The notes under the pieces were generated by a model that was not told the DNA's origin, ran no database searches, and saw only the letters and a program-made list of their open reading frames with translations. Shown here piece by piece: positions 32,536 through 42,739 of a stretch of 64,000 nucleotides of DNA (its first letter is position 1; every line of letters starts with the position of its first letter). A program made the translations under genes and the position numbers. The DNA is from Halisarca cf. caerulea (taxonomy: Eukaryota; Porifera; Demospongiae; Chondrillida; Halisarcidae): NCBI GenBank assembly GCA_963170055.1, contig CAUJGJ010000288.1, positions 2,501 through 66,500 on the forward strand. Direction: 5' to 3'.

Positions 32536-32763
32536 ACGCACACATGCTTCCAATCTTTCTGAACTCACAGAACACTTATCTATGTCCACTTTGAGAAAAA
32601 CCACTTGAGTATACTTAGTTTGTAAATGTACAATTTTCGGAGCAACTTCCCTACACGGACCGCACCAAGTAGCAAAGAAATCAACAACAACTAAGCAGTT
32701 TCCAGAAAGAGACAATTCCGCACGTAAAGCACTATCCGAAACGATTTCTTTAATGTCGGCCAT
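30745..32763 (-). CDS. TXNL1: Thioredoxin-like protein 1, TXNL1 (6 exons, about 302 aa)
   Basis: Thioredoxin domain plus C-terminal PITH domain; the mammalian protein is a redox-active partner of the 26S proteasome. Exons in transcript order: 32569-32763, 32236-32424, 31928-32120, 31759-31858, 31618-31705, 30745-30888. They give 303 codons; human TXNL1 has 289 residues. The active site reads FFATWCGPCREVAPK. The PITH part has SECLNDSDEHSFYNC, QSDCDEQL, PLTYVKFQNVQSV and YLSFYGTPLDVTNMKDFKRV, closely matching human (DECLNESDEHGF-type, PLRYVKFQNVNSV, YFTFIGTPVQATNMNDFKRV, recalled). A 15-nt GT...AG stretch inside exon 3 was read through, because it is too short to be an intron and the translation matches. 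Intron 5 is a minisatellite whose unit repeats the exon-5 donor. The gene starts next to a TCACGTGA at 32771-32778. Confidence 0.94.
31013..31617 (-). repeat. 21-bp minisatellite in TXNL1 intron 5, made of donor-site copies
   Basis: About 28 copies of a 21-bp unit. On the coding strand the unit is GTGTCACGGTAGGTGTGTAG plus one base. The end of exon 5 plus its donor (GTGTCACG/GTAGGTGTG) is itself the first copy. Frames on both strands stay open because 21 is a multiple of 3. Confidence 0.95.
32468..32542 (+). repeat. (CA)n microsatellite in TXNL1 intron 1
   Basis: About 35 CA dinucleotides grading into CACG. Confidence 0.96.
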
Positions 32764-32789
32764 TTTATCATCACGTGATTGTCTGCGTA

Positions 32790-34260
32790 TACGCTGTGGT
32801 TATTATGTACAAATTACCACTTAGAGATAAACATAACAAAAACCAAAATTCTTGTATTTGGACAAACCCAGAGCATGTCAACTATCAATGGAAAATTAAT
32901 TCTCAGCCACTTGGAGTGGTTGGAAAATACAAGTACTTGGGAACATGGCTCAACTGGAATTGTACCTTCACAGACTGTATCCGCTCTCAGATCTTCACGA
33001 ATAAGGCTAACAAATCTTTGAACCAACTGCAAGTCAGGACAATTTCTCTAGGTATAACCTATTACCAAGCTCTCCAACATCTTTTTAAATCTTTGATCTA
33101 TCCAATTCTGATGTACAACGCTGAAATTTGGGATCTATACAATGTAGATACACTAAAAAAATCCCGGGCCCCGTAAATTCTACAAACTTATTCTAAGTTA
33201 CCCAATTCTTTTTGCCCAGACCTTGCCAGGGAAGTAATTGTACCCTGTGATCACATGATCACTTTATTACACACCCTGTGTCCGAGGTTCTCCACTTTTT
33301 TTCAAATGTCTTGCCAAACCCATGTCACTCATGTTAGCTTGTGTCCGAGGCTGTATTATTATTATATAATTGTCCTTGTACTATTATCTTGCAATTAATG
33401 CAATGGTTTCTCTCTCATATCATTATTCTCTTGAGGGATAATATGGTTTAAACAATTAACTTACCAATCATGTGCTAATCCTGCTATCCTGGCCAAGACT
33501 GGCTCTCTTCCGAGTGTCTCACGAGTGTTCTTGTGCAGTACTAAAGTACTACTATCAAATTTGTTCCTCAGATCCTAGCTCTCTTACCAAAATAGCACTT
33601 GAAATCTCCCAAAATTTATCTACATCGGGCTACAGCTCGTGGGCACATAAAGCCATAACTAAACTACACCATCTTGGATATAATCCACTTTTAACATCTG
33701 CAATTAAGCTTGACAGCGTCCTATCACACACTTCTGTGACCAATGACAACGCAGAAGCTACAATCTGACATTGACTGTGACAGAGGCCTCATTCAGTCTG
33801 GAGGGAGCAAACTGATGAGATTGTATTGGTTGATCAAACTGGACATTACAATAACCGAACCCTATATACCTATTTTCCATTTCCAACCCAAAGATAAGAC
33901 AAGCCTTCACAAAGTTCTGCCTATCTGATCACAAACTTCTCATTGAATCTGGCCGACACTGCAAGCCCCCAATTCCTGTTAACGACAGACTATGGACATT
34001 ATGCCAATCACAGGCTATAGAAGACAAGATCCATATTTTGATTGATTGCATGCAATCTCTATTACAACTTAAGGCTCCCATTCATGCAATTAGCCACCAG
34101 TATCAATCCTTATACTTTAACCATTTGTGCTCTATAGACAAATTCATCTGTTTAATGTGTAATCCCAAGCATATATTATAAATCAAACTGCATATTTTAT
34201 ATATAAGGCCATGCAACTTAGATGTTCTCACTTGTCCCCTCCTGTCTAAGTTTATTATTA
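32790..34260 (+). mobile_element. Degenerate non-LTR retrotransposon (LINE) 3' fragment
   Basis: Two overlapping frames carry reverse-transcriptase-like pieces: LEINITKTKILVFGQ, then after a frameshift VGKYKYLGTWLNWNCTF and SLIYPILMYNAEIW. These resemble the thumb/C-terminal part of LINE ORF2 (the KTK-VF, YLG and P-LLY-EIW pattern). Further frames to about 34100 contain stops and frameshifts. It starts directly upstream of TXNL1. The element is dead, and its 3' part has an inverted homologue at 29800-30480. Confidence 0.8.
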
Positions 34261-34267
34261 TTATCAC

Positions 34268-34400
34268 TATAATGGATCAGGGTCTGTTGGTGGTGACCAG
34301 TGGTTTAGCTGCCAAAGGGTCGGTTATAGGTCTGGAGGTTGCTGGCTCTGGTCCAGTTCAACTGCTTTTTTCCCTTCCCCCCTTCTTTCCTACCATGCGC
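34268..34400 (+). mobile_element. Possible tRNA-derived SINE head
   Basis: GTGGTTTAGCTGCC and, 25-30 bp later, GGAGGTTGCTGGCTCTGGTCC-like sequence are spaced like degenerate A and B boxes of RNA polymerase III promoters. The match is loose and no tail or target duplication was found. Confidence 0.3.
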
Positions 34401-34599
34401 AGTCCACAATAATGTCTTTCATTATTATTATAATATCATGCAGTCTCAATCAGTATCAGTACTATATTATGCTCCCTGTGTTTAGGTGTTGTTGATGTTC
34501 ATTCCTTTACTCTTGCATGCTCATTGTTTTATTATTGCTGTTCTTGTCTCACCTCTTTTACACTGCATGTGTATTACTTGATCTGACTTCTTGCCTGCT

Positions 34600-34922
34600 G
34601 TCTTGCAGGACTGACTCCTTGCCTGCTGTCATGCAGGACTGACTCCTCGTCTTCTATCATGCAGGACTGACTCCTTGCCTGCTGTCATGTATGCAGGACT
34701 GACTCCTTGCCTGCTGTCATGTATGCAGGACTGACTCCTTGCCTGCTGTCATGCAGGACTGACTCCTTGCCTGCTGTCATGCAGGACTGACTTCTTGCCT
34801 GCTGTCATGCAGAACTGACTCTTTGCCTGCTGTCATGCAGGACTGACTCTTTGCCTGCTGTCTTGCAGGACTGATTCCTTGCCTGCTGTCATGCAGGACT
34901 GACTCCTCGTCTACTGTCGTGC
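34600..34922 (+). repeat. 27-bp minisatellite
   Basis: About 12 copies of a 27-bp unit containing CTGACTCCTTGCCTGCTGTC, with ATGTATGCAGG insertions in two copies. Confidence 0.95.
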
Positions 34923-34924
34923 AA

Positions 34925-35400
34925 GGATACCATACATAGGCTATCATACATTCGCTACCATGCAAAGGCTACCATACATAGGATACCATACATAGGCTAC
35001 CATACATTGGCTACCATACATAGGCTACAGCCTAGGTATGTTAGCCTATATATATATATTATATGGTAGCCTATGTATGGTAGCCATTCTACGGTAGTCT
35101 ATGTATGGTAGCCTATGTATGGTAGCCTATGTATGCATGGTAGCCTATGTTTAGTAGCCTATGTATGTTCCTATGTATGTTGGCACTGTATGATGGACAA
35201 TGTATGGTAGCCAATGCATCATATGGTAGCCTATGTATGGTAGCCTATGTATAGTAGCCTATGAATGGTTGCCCATGTATGGTAGCCCACGTATGTTTGC
35301 CTATGTATATAGTAGTCTATGTATGGTAGCCTATGTATGGTAGCGCTAGCCCTATATGGTTGGCAGCCTATGTATGATAGCCAATGTATGGTATATTTCT
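34925..35400. repeat. 14-bp repeats in head-to-head inverted arrays
   Basis: 34925-35035 carries TAGGCTACCATACA units; 35055-35390 carries the reverse complement (TGTATGGTAGCCTA). A short TA tract lies at the centre. The two arrays could pair into one large hairpin. Confidence 0.9.
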
Positions 35401-35735
35401 TCCTTTCAATTGATGTTATGCAAAGAATGTTTTATATTATGTTCTCCTGTATTCCAGCGAAGTGTTGGATCACGCAGTATAAATGATCTCATTATAATAT
35501 AGCAATACAAACTTTTATGTAAACTTTTCAATTTTTATGTTTTATGCAAAATTAATGATTTCTCCAAATCAAAAATATCTGATATTTTGGAGATCAGTAG
35601 TTATACTACAGTTTGGCTAACAGTCATCACTAGGAGTTTCAATACTTCCTGAAGGCTGTAAAAAACCTCAATTAATCCTATGGGATAAAACTATCACAAT
35701 GTCATGCTATTCTTCCTACATTTGATATGCCAATA
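35401..35735. other. AT-rich spacer
   Basis: No gene, repeat or element recognised. Confidence 0.6.
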
Positions 35736-36503
35736 CAAGGCCGGCTTAGACAGGTGGGCCAGGTGGGCCATGGCCCACCCAACACTTTTGGAAGCCTTAA
35801 GAACAAAACTTACTCTTCATTGAAATTTTAGCTATTGGCCAGGTTGTAATAACCACAAATACATAGCAAACACCCAATAGCTTTGAGTAAAGTAAGCTTT
35901 GCTCCTGTATGATTCTATGGTTTTGAAGATTTATCTTCAAAACCACAGAATCCTAAGCAATTTCTACGGACTAATACTATATTCGCTCGCCGCGAGCGCG
36001 ATTGCCGAATTTCCGCCATTTTTAATTGAATACCAATAAGATGGCCGTGTTGTCCACACCAGTACCAATTTCAATGTTCTATTCAAATCTAAAGGAATAA
36101 AACAATAAGGTGTTTTTGCTAGCTGGTAGGGTCTACAAACAGGAACACGGTGGAGCCTCTGATAGTAGACTCTCCAAAATAAGGACAGAGTACAACTGAT
36201 AACCCTCTCTACAAAGGACACAGCTTGAGTCCCAAAACACATCCTTCATATGGTTTTTACACATTTTGCTCCTCCCAAAGAGGACACCTACTTACAAAGA
36301 ACAAATGGAGCTGTCCTAAAGTGCCCTTTAATCAAAGGTTCCACTATATCACCTTTCGTGAGATCAGTGCTGCAAATGCATGGTATGTCCATAAGCAAAG
36401 GATAATTTATTATAAACTTGAAATATTTTGTTTACGTGGTACAGTATACCATGTAAAAAAATATATTGGCCCACTCAAGTCAAGTGCCGCTGAGCCGGCC
36501 CTG
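35736..36503. mobile_element. Non-autonomous DNA element with GGCCGGCT inverted ends
   Basis: The left end AAGGCCGGCTTAGACAGG is followed by GTGGGCC. The right end, reverse-complemented, is CAGGGCCGGCTCAGCGGCAC, followed inward by GTGGGCC. CAATAC is present at both borders, a likely 5-6 bp target duplication. It contains no transposase frame, only CpG-rich segments such as TCGCTCGCCGCGAGCGCG. Confidence 0.6.
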
Positions 36504-36679
36504 CAATACTTAACAAAGTGTGAAATGATTTCAAAAATGACTTAAATGGTCCATTTTGTAGCTTCTGTGGGGCAACTGGATTCTGTACGGGCTCCAAGTG
36601 GGGCCTTCACTCATTTGTACTTCACTATTATGTAATATAAAATAAGTGGGTCATGGTTCGAAGCACCATTATGCATGGT

Positions 36680-37030
36680 GGATGATGTGCGACCTGTCTA
36701 ATTGTGTTCTGGGAGAGGAACTGGTGTTGCAGCTGTTTCAGCAATTTCTGTTGGTAAGTATTCAGTTGCTGATCCGTTTATGTGTACGTTATATCTAAGA
36801 ATGAGAATGCCTGGTCTTCGTAATTTTGTCAATTACATATTATATGTATGTAGTACATATAATTTATAATAATTGTCTACCGAAGACGTAAAATTGCTGT
36901 AATTGCTGTGCACTTTCTTGGGCCGTGTCCCTCATTTTTCTTTATCTAGTATCTTTAGCCAGGAATCATTCATTTCTTCATTGAATTCATCCATTAAGTC
37001 TGTGTGTGCCTAAGCTGGTGGTGTAGTCAT
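36680..37030 (+). repeat. Segmental duplicate of 40325-40680
   Basis: Starts GATGTGCGACCTGTCTAATT. It is similar over about 350 bp to the second copy, including a GTTG/GTAAGTATTCAG donor-like site. It ends where the inverted minisatellite begins. Confidence 0.9.
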
Positions 37031-37059
37031 AGAAAGACATAGAAAGAGTCTCAGAACAC

Positions 37060-38632
37060 ACCACTCAATGTAGAGAGAACACACACTCCAATGTGGAGAG
37101 AACACACACTCCAATGTGGAGAGAACACACACTCAATGTGGAGAGAACACACACTCAATGTAGAGAGAACACACACTCAATGTAGAGAGAACACACACTC
37201 AATGTGGAGAGAACACACACTCAATGTAGAGAGAACACACACTCAATGTAGAGAGAACACACACTCAATGTAGAGAGAACACACACTCCAATGTGGAGAG
37301 AACACACACTCCAATGTGGAGAGAACACACACTCAATGTAGAGAGAACACACACTCAATGTGGAGAGAACACACACTCAATGTAGAGAGAACACACACTC
37401 AATGTAGAGAGAACACACACTCAATGTAGAGAGAACACACACTCAATGTAGAGAGAGAACACACTCAATGTAGAGAGAACACATCACTCAATGTAGAGAG
37501 AACACACACTCAATCATGAATGTAGAAGGAGAACACACCAATCCAGGGAAGTCCACAGAAAATAAATATAGAGCAGCACACATCAATGAATTGAGTGCAT
37601 GCCAATTTGTAGCTAACATTATTTCCTTATACTCATCTACATTCTACTGCTACACTAAAATCATCTAGTGTTGCAGTAGCAGAAGATTTTGTTCACCAAA
37701 AGTCAGTGGATGAAGTGCATTGCAGTCACATTTGCTGAGCTTGCTAGACTTCAGAGTAGGTGTAAACAATTACTACTTTGCACCCAATCAAATTTTCTGT
37801 CACCTATCACAGGCACCTTCATACAGCTCACTGTAGTGTGTGTAGAAATGAGCAGGACTGTTTTATGATGGCTGAATATGGAATGGCTGAGATTTTAAGC
37901 GCGGCACTTCGCCGCTCTACTGCTATTTAGTGACCTCCCTGCACTAAATGTACAGAGAACACATCACTCATTGTACAGAGAACACATCACTCAATGTGGA
38001 GAGAACACATACTCAATGTAGAGAGAACACACACTCAATGTAGAGAGAACATACACTCCATGTAGAGAGAACACGCCACTCAATGTGGAGAGAACACACC
38101 ACTTAATGTAGAGAGAACACACCACTCAATGTAGAGAGAACACACCACTCAATGTAGAGAGAGAACACACACTCAATCTACAGAGAACACATCAATGTAG
38201 AGAGAACACATCACCCAATGTAGAGAGAACACACACTCAATCTACAAAGAACACATCACTCAATGTAGAGAGAAGAACACACACTCATTGTAGAGAGAAA
38301 ACACCACTCAATGTAGAGAGTAGAACACACTCATTGTAGAGAGAAAACATCACTCAATGTAGAGAGAGAACACACACTCAATGTGGAGAGAACACACACT
38401 CAATGTAGAGAGAACACCACTCAATGTAGAGAGAACACGGCCACTCAATGTAGAGAGAACACACACTCAATGTACAGAGAACACATCACGCAATGTAGAG
38501 AGAACACAACACACAATGTACAGAGAACTCACACTCAATGTAGAGAGAACACCACTCAATGTAGAGAGAACACGGCCACTCAATGTAGAGAGAACACACA
38601 CTCAATGTACAGAGAACACACACTCAATGGGG
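37060..38632 (-). repeat. Inverted copy of the CDC42SE intron-3 minisatellite
   Basis: Units GAGAGAACACACACTCAATG are the reverse complement of the 25440-27045 array. A non-repeat insertion at about 37560-37940 divides it. Confidence 0.95.
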
Positions 38633-38694
38633 TTAGACACACTAGTCTAAAGCTGCATGTGTATGCCCAGCAGTAAACTACTGCATTGTCTCAC

Positions 38695-38855
38695 ATCTGC
38701 TGATCCAAAGTCACTTGATCCAATGTGCCCTGTGCGCTATAGAGGCAAGAATAAGTAAAAGTTTGTAAAAAGTCAAACAGTAGAGAGTCTCAAGAGCTAA
38801 CTTGACAATTTGAAGGTAATCCAATCATATGCTTGTCAACTATCGTTCTTCTAGG
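38695..38855 (-). pseudogene. Inverted duplicate of CDC42SE exons 2 and 3
   Basis: Exon-2 copy at 38802-38855 (54 bp) and exon-3 copy at 38695-38736 (42 bp), the same lengths as in CDC42SE. AG acceptors and GT donors are kept and both frames are open. The exon-2 copy differs from the functional one at several codons (for example SM to HM, and NFQ to NCQ). The exon-3 copy starts Arg instead of the CRIB His. Exons 1, 4 and 5 were not found nearby, so it is probably a partial pseudogene. Homology with the functional locus continues to about 38945. Confidence 0.88.
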
Positions 38856-39144
38856 CTGTGGAGAACACAAAACAAAATACATTATTGCTTGAATACTAGA
38901 TCCTAGAGGCATCGCATTGCCCACTTTATGCCATAAGAGTTTCGTTAACTGTGTTTTAGTTTCCTAGCCATTCTTGCCTGACTGTAACACACCCTGCAAG
39001 GAGTCTGAGCATCAAGATAGTATAATCTTTCGCCAGTACTGCATCGACGGGGCGTAGCGAGGGCCGTAGACATGTCTTCCTGTACGCTAAGGGTAGCCCC
39101 TCCATTTCATCATTTAATTAGATTGGCACACAAAGCGCGCCAAA

Positions 39145-39230
39145 ACAAGACAACAGCCAATCAGAATGCTCAACACAAAACGGAAGTAGAACTTTAGTAT
39201 AAAAGCTGCTGTCCTCGCCATTTTCCTTTG
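39145..39230 (+). promoter_or_regulatory. CCAAT + TATA core promoter
   Basis: AGCCAATCAGAA at about 39153 is followed about 45 bp downstream by AGTATAAAAGCTGC (TATAAAA near 39199). An initiator-like GCCATTTTCC lies 20 bp further. This layout is canonical for an RNA polymerase II promoter. The only plausible product is the GC-rich unit that follows. Confidence 0.6.
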
Positions 39231-39464
39231 TGAGTAGTTGTCGTGTTGGTTGCAGGCTCCAATAGCGCTGAATTCAGAAAAGGGGTAACTCCGAACCCGG
39301 GTGACCAAACCGACCAGGCTACTACCTTGCGCCCATGCTGGCGGGATCTAGGAAGCCCGTAGTAGTCTCCCTTAAGGGGTCCTGGAGTAAGTCTTTGGTG
39401 CGGGGCGTTAAGAGTCAGCCGCATGGCGCTACTCACCAACCTTTTGTCGGTGTACGGTCGGAGC

Positions 39465-40260
39465 TTGCAGATTGGGTACGGTCCTTGCTCCTTAAAGACG
39501 CGGGAGTTGTGAGTTTGAGTTCGCCCTTGCAGTGTTGCTTGCCACATAGTCCTTTGGAGGCAGGTCCGCTTCATTGGAAGTGGGAAGGGCCTGTAAGTTA
39601 CCGTTCTCTTCTCCATCTCTTTGCTGTCTAGTACCCAGCGGTGTGATGTAAGGCCCGTGAGACTTGCAGATCATCGCCCGGTTACACGTATCGTATGTGT
39701 GCCGGTGTACGGTGTCAGTCGATGTACGGTCGGAGCTTGTGATCGGGTGCGTCCTTGCTCCTAGCAGACATTGGGGGGCGGTGTCTGAAAGTCCCCAGCG
39801 GTGACGTGTCATCGCACGGCTACACTTTGTGTGCCACAGTCGTTGTACGGTCGGAGCTTGTGATTGGGTGCGTCCTGTCTCCTAGCAGACATTTGGGGGC
39901 GGTGTCTGCAAGTACCCAGCGGTGACGTGTCATCGCACGGCTACACTTTGTGTGCCACAGTCGTTGTACGGGTCGGTGTACGGTCGGAGCTTGTGATTGG
40001 GTACGTCCTTGCTCCTTAAAGACGCGGGAGTTGTGAGTTTGAGTTCGCCCTTGCAGTGTTGCTTGCCACATAGTCCTTTGGAGGCAGGTCCGCTTCATCG
40101 GAAGTGGGAAGGGCCTGTGAGTTACCGTTCTCTTCTCCATCTCTTTGCTGTCTAGTACCCAGCGGTGTGATGTAAGGCCCGTGAGACTTGCAGATCATCG
40201 CCCGGTTACGCGTATCGTATGTGTGCCGGTGTACGGTGTCAGTCGATGTACGGTTTCAGT
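39465..40260 (+). repeat. GC-rich tandem duplication, about 545-bp unit
   Basis: 39470-39720 is repeated nearly exactly at 40005-40250 (both contain GACGCGGGAGTTGTGAGTTT). Shorter GTACGGTCGGAGCTTGTGAT units recur between. CpG is much more frequent here than in the surroundings. No conserved frame was recognised and no match to rRNA or tRNA was noticed. Confidence 0.85.
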
Positions 40261-40324
40261 CGGTGTACGGTCCTAGCCAGTGACTGTGGCAAGTTTTTGC
40301 CTGAAGATTCCAGGGTAGTCTTGT

Positions 40325-40680
40325 GGACGATGTGCGACCTGTCTAATTGTGTTCTGGGAGAGGAACTGGTGTTGCAGCTGTTTCCGGCAGCAACTTTTGT
40401 TGGTAAGTATTCAGTTGCTGATCCATACATGTGTACGTCATATCTAAGAATGAGAATACCTGGTCTTCGTAATTTTGTCAATGTACGTAGTAAATAATAA
40501 TTTATAATAATTGCCTACTGAAGACGTAAAATGGCTGTAATTGCTGTACACTTCCTTGGGTCATGTCCCTTTGTTTCTTTACTGTACCATGTCATATATT
40601 TCAGTATCTTTAGGAATCACTTATTTCTTCATTGGATTCATCCATTAAGTGTTGTGTGTGCCTTAGCTGGTGGTGTATAG
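40325..40680 (+). repeat. Segmental duplicate of 36680-37030
   Basis: Second copy, lying directly 3' of the GC-rich units. It carries the same strong donor-like GTTG/GTAAGTATTCAG at about 40401, so a transcript from the 39200 promoter could use it as the end of a first exon. Confidence 0.88.
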
Positions 40681-40699
40681 CCTTTTGAAATGCCTGAAT

Positions 40700-41340
40700 A
40701 ACCTGAAACTTGAATTTCAAATATATTCTTGATGATTGATATGATTTTTATGATTTTTATAGAACCTGTGGCGGCAGCATGGTGGTGCTCGCTTTGTGGG
40801 GTAGCTGTGCAGTTGCAGGAGCTCAACACCAGTGGATGGGCATCCGTGGTACTCGATGTGTAGGACGTAATGGTTCCACTACCCTGAAATCCTGCCTGCT
40901 CGAGTAGCCTTTCCAATAAGCCACTGAACTGATTGATGTTGTCCATCTCCTCCATGTTGCTGGACCTGTCCTACCAAGACGACCTGAATCTGGTGCATTG
41001 TGGTGCTTGGACTAGTCTGAGTAGTGTCAGTGTTCAGGTGTCCAGTAGCTGATTGGCGCCCGTGGTACTCGTTGTGTAGGATGTAATGGTTCCACAGCCC
41101 TGAAGTCTTGCCCGCTCGAGTAGCCAGTCCACCCTGTCCATCAATTGATCTGTTCAAAGTGGCACCTCCCAGTGATGTCTAGTCCGGATCCCCTTCTGAT
41201 GATTTCACAGATGCAACTGGTCTGACGGTAGACTTGTCGCAGCCTGGCTAAATTTTTGGGGCATGATGTACCTCCCCGTCCTCGCCGGATGCCCTGGGCA
41301 CACAAGTTAGTCGTGTGGCAAAGAGAGGTACGAGAATGAC
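40700..41340 (-). other. Tandemly duplicated segment with a shared minus-strand frame
   Basis: Two copies of about 190-200 bp (near 40835-40960 and 41045-41145). On the minus strand both encode variants of LLERxxxQGxGTITSYTxSTT. One reads MDRVDWLLERARLQGCGTIT (start 41141, stop 41034). The other reads MEEMDNINQFSGLLERLLEQ (start near 40954, open to 40638). I do not recognise the peptide. It could be a small gene with duplicated exon or part of a transposon. Confidence 0.35.
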
Positions 41341-41482
41341 TGCTATTTATAGCTATACTGCATGTTGACAATTACATAGCTAGCATTTAATTTTACATAT
41401 TATGACACTATTTGGTTGGTTCTCTAATACTTTTTTGTGTTTTATATATTCACAAACTCTACTTGTTAGGTTGTGTATATAT

Positions 41483-42013
41483 CAGTGTTGTGGTAATGGT
41501 AATTAGTAATTGTAATCAATTGTAATTAGGTATACATTTGCCTATAATGGTAATGTAATTGTAATGGAACTGTTTCAGTCTCAGAGTAGTTGTAATGGTA
41601 GTTGGTATTCTTTTGCTATTTGCATCAAATTACACAATTACCATGCAACTACTGTGATGGATATTGTGTATATCTGTGGATATATTTTGCCCTAAGAAGG
41701 TAGATTTTTGCTAGTTTGATGCTATTTCTGTGCTACAGTTAACTGGGTGGCTGGTGGAAACGGGAAAATAACATTAATCACATGATTTAAATCAGCACAT
41801 GTATGAAATCTCGGTAGGGTGAAATAACTTTTGCAAGCATCCAAGAATAAATCTGTAATTAGTAATTGTAATCACAATTGTAGAAATGTAGTTGCAATGG
41901 TAATTGATTACTTTAGTGGAGGTCCGTAGTGGTAATGGTAATCGTAATGCTTTGATACCGAGATAATTGCAATGGTAGTTGATTGTGATACCCCTGTAAT
42001 GGCCACAACACTG
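41483..42013. mobile_element. 531-bp hAT-type non-autonomous transposon
   Basis: Ends CAGTGTTGTGG and CCACAACACTG are inverted. The interior is built of degenerate TGGTAATTGTAAT-like motifs. A perfect 8-bp target duplication GTATATAT flanks it (41475-41482, 42014-42021). CAGTGTTG ends with 8-bp duplications are characteristic of the hAT superfamily. No transposase. Confidence 0.88.
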
Positions 42014-42021
42014 GTATATAT

Positions 42022-42739
42022 GCTAGGATATTATGCATTTGATTGATATACTCAGTTGTTAAATTGAAATATATTTCACTAGTATTCAGACTGAGATTGA
42101 TTGCATGGTATTTACAATGGGTAGTTCCCATGTACAGTAGTTGGTTCACTTGCTCAGTAGCTGGTTGGTGCACCACACCCAAAACAATGCTAGGACTCCA
42201 CATGGGGCCAATGCAGCAATGCGTGACAAAATCTGCAAGATAACTTGTATTTTTGTTAAGTACACCCATTACAGGCTTACTGCATATTCTCTAAATCAAT
42301 TTGTCACACCTAGTTTCACAAAAAATTCTTTTGACAAGAAGTATAGAATTTATGTAGAATTGTTTTCCAGAACCTATACCTTTGAGAATGGCTGATGAAA
42401 CTTTGGAGTCAATTAAGGAACGAATACTTAGGCTATTACAAACCGCATATACATGGTTATAATAATCTCAATTAAGTGTAGTGAAAGGAACATTAAAGTG
42501 CAGCTCTCTTGTACATAGTTTGCAAGTTTTGAGGGGTAGCTCATCACATTGTTATGCCTAGCTGCCATTTTGTCAGTCACACTCAACAGTATGCCTACCC
42601 CAACAGTACAAAAACAGCAAATAATTATCTATTGATAAATTATTATATTATTGTCAAGTTACAAGAGTTAAATGAAACGTTTTGGCTAAAATATGCATCA
42701 TTATGACCATGTAGTTACTTCTGTGCGTGAAGTGATCTC
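42022..42739. other. Spacer without recognised gene
   Basis: AT-rich, with short open frames only (the longest overlaps the hAT element). Nothing supported. Confidence 0.55.

Noticed and set aside
39465..40260. Possible ribosomal RNA gene because of GC-rich tandem units
   Set aside because: No recognisable conserved rRNA core sequence. The units are also too short for an rDNA repeat.
40779..40907. 42-codon plus-strand frame with a signal-peptide-like start (MVVLALWGSCAVAGA)
   Set aside because: Antisense to the duplicated minus-strand frame. The second DNA copy does not preserve this reading frame clearly, and no homologue is recognised.
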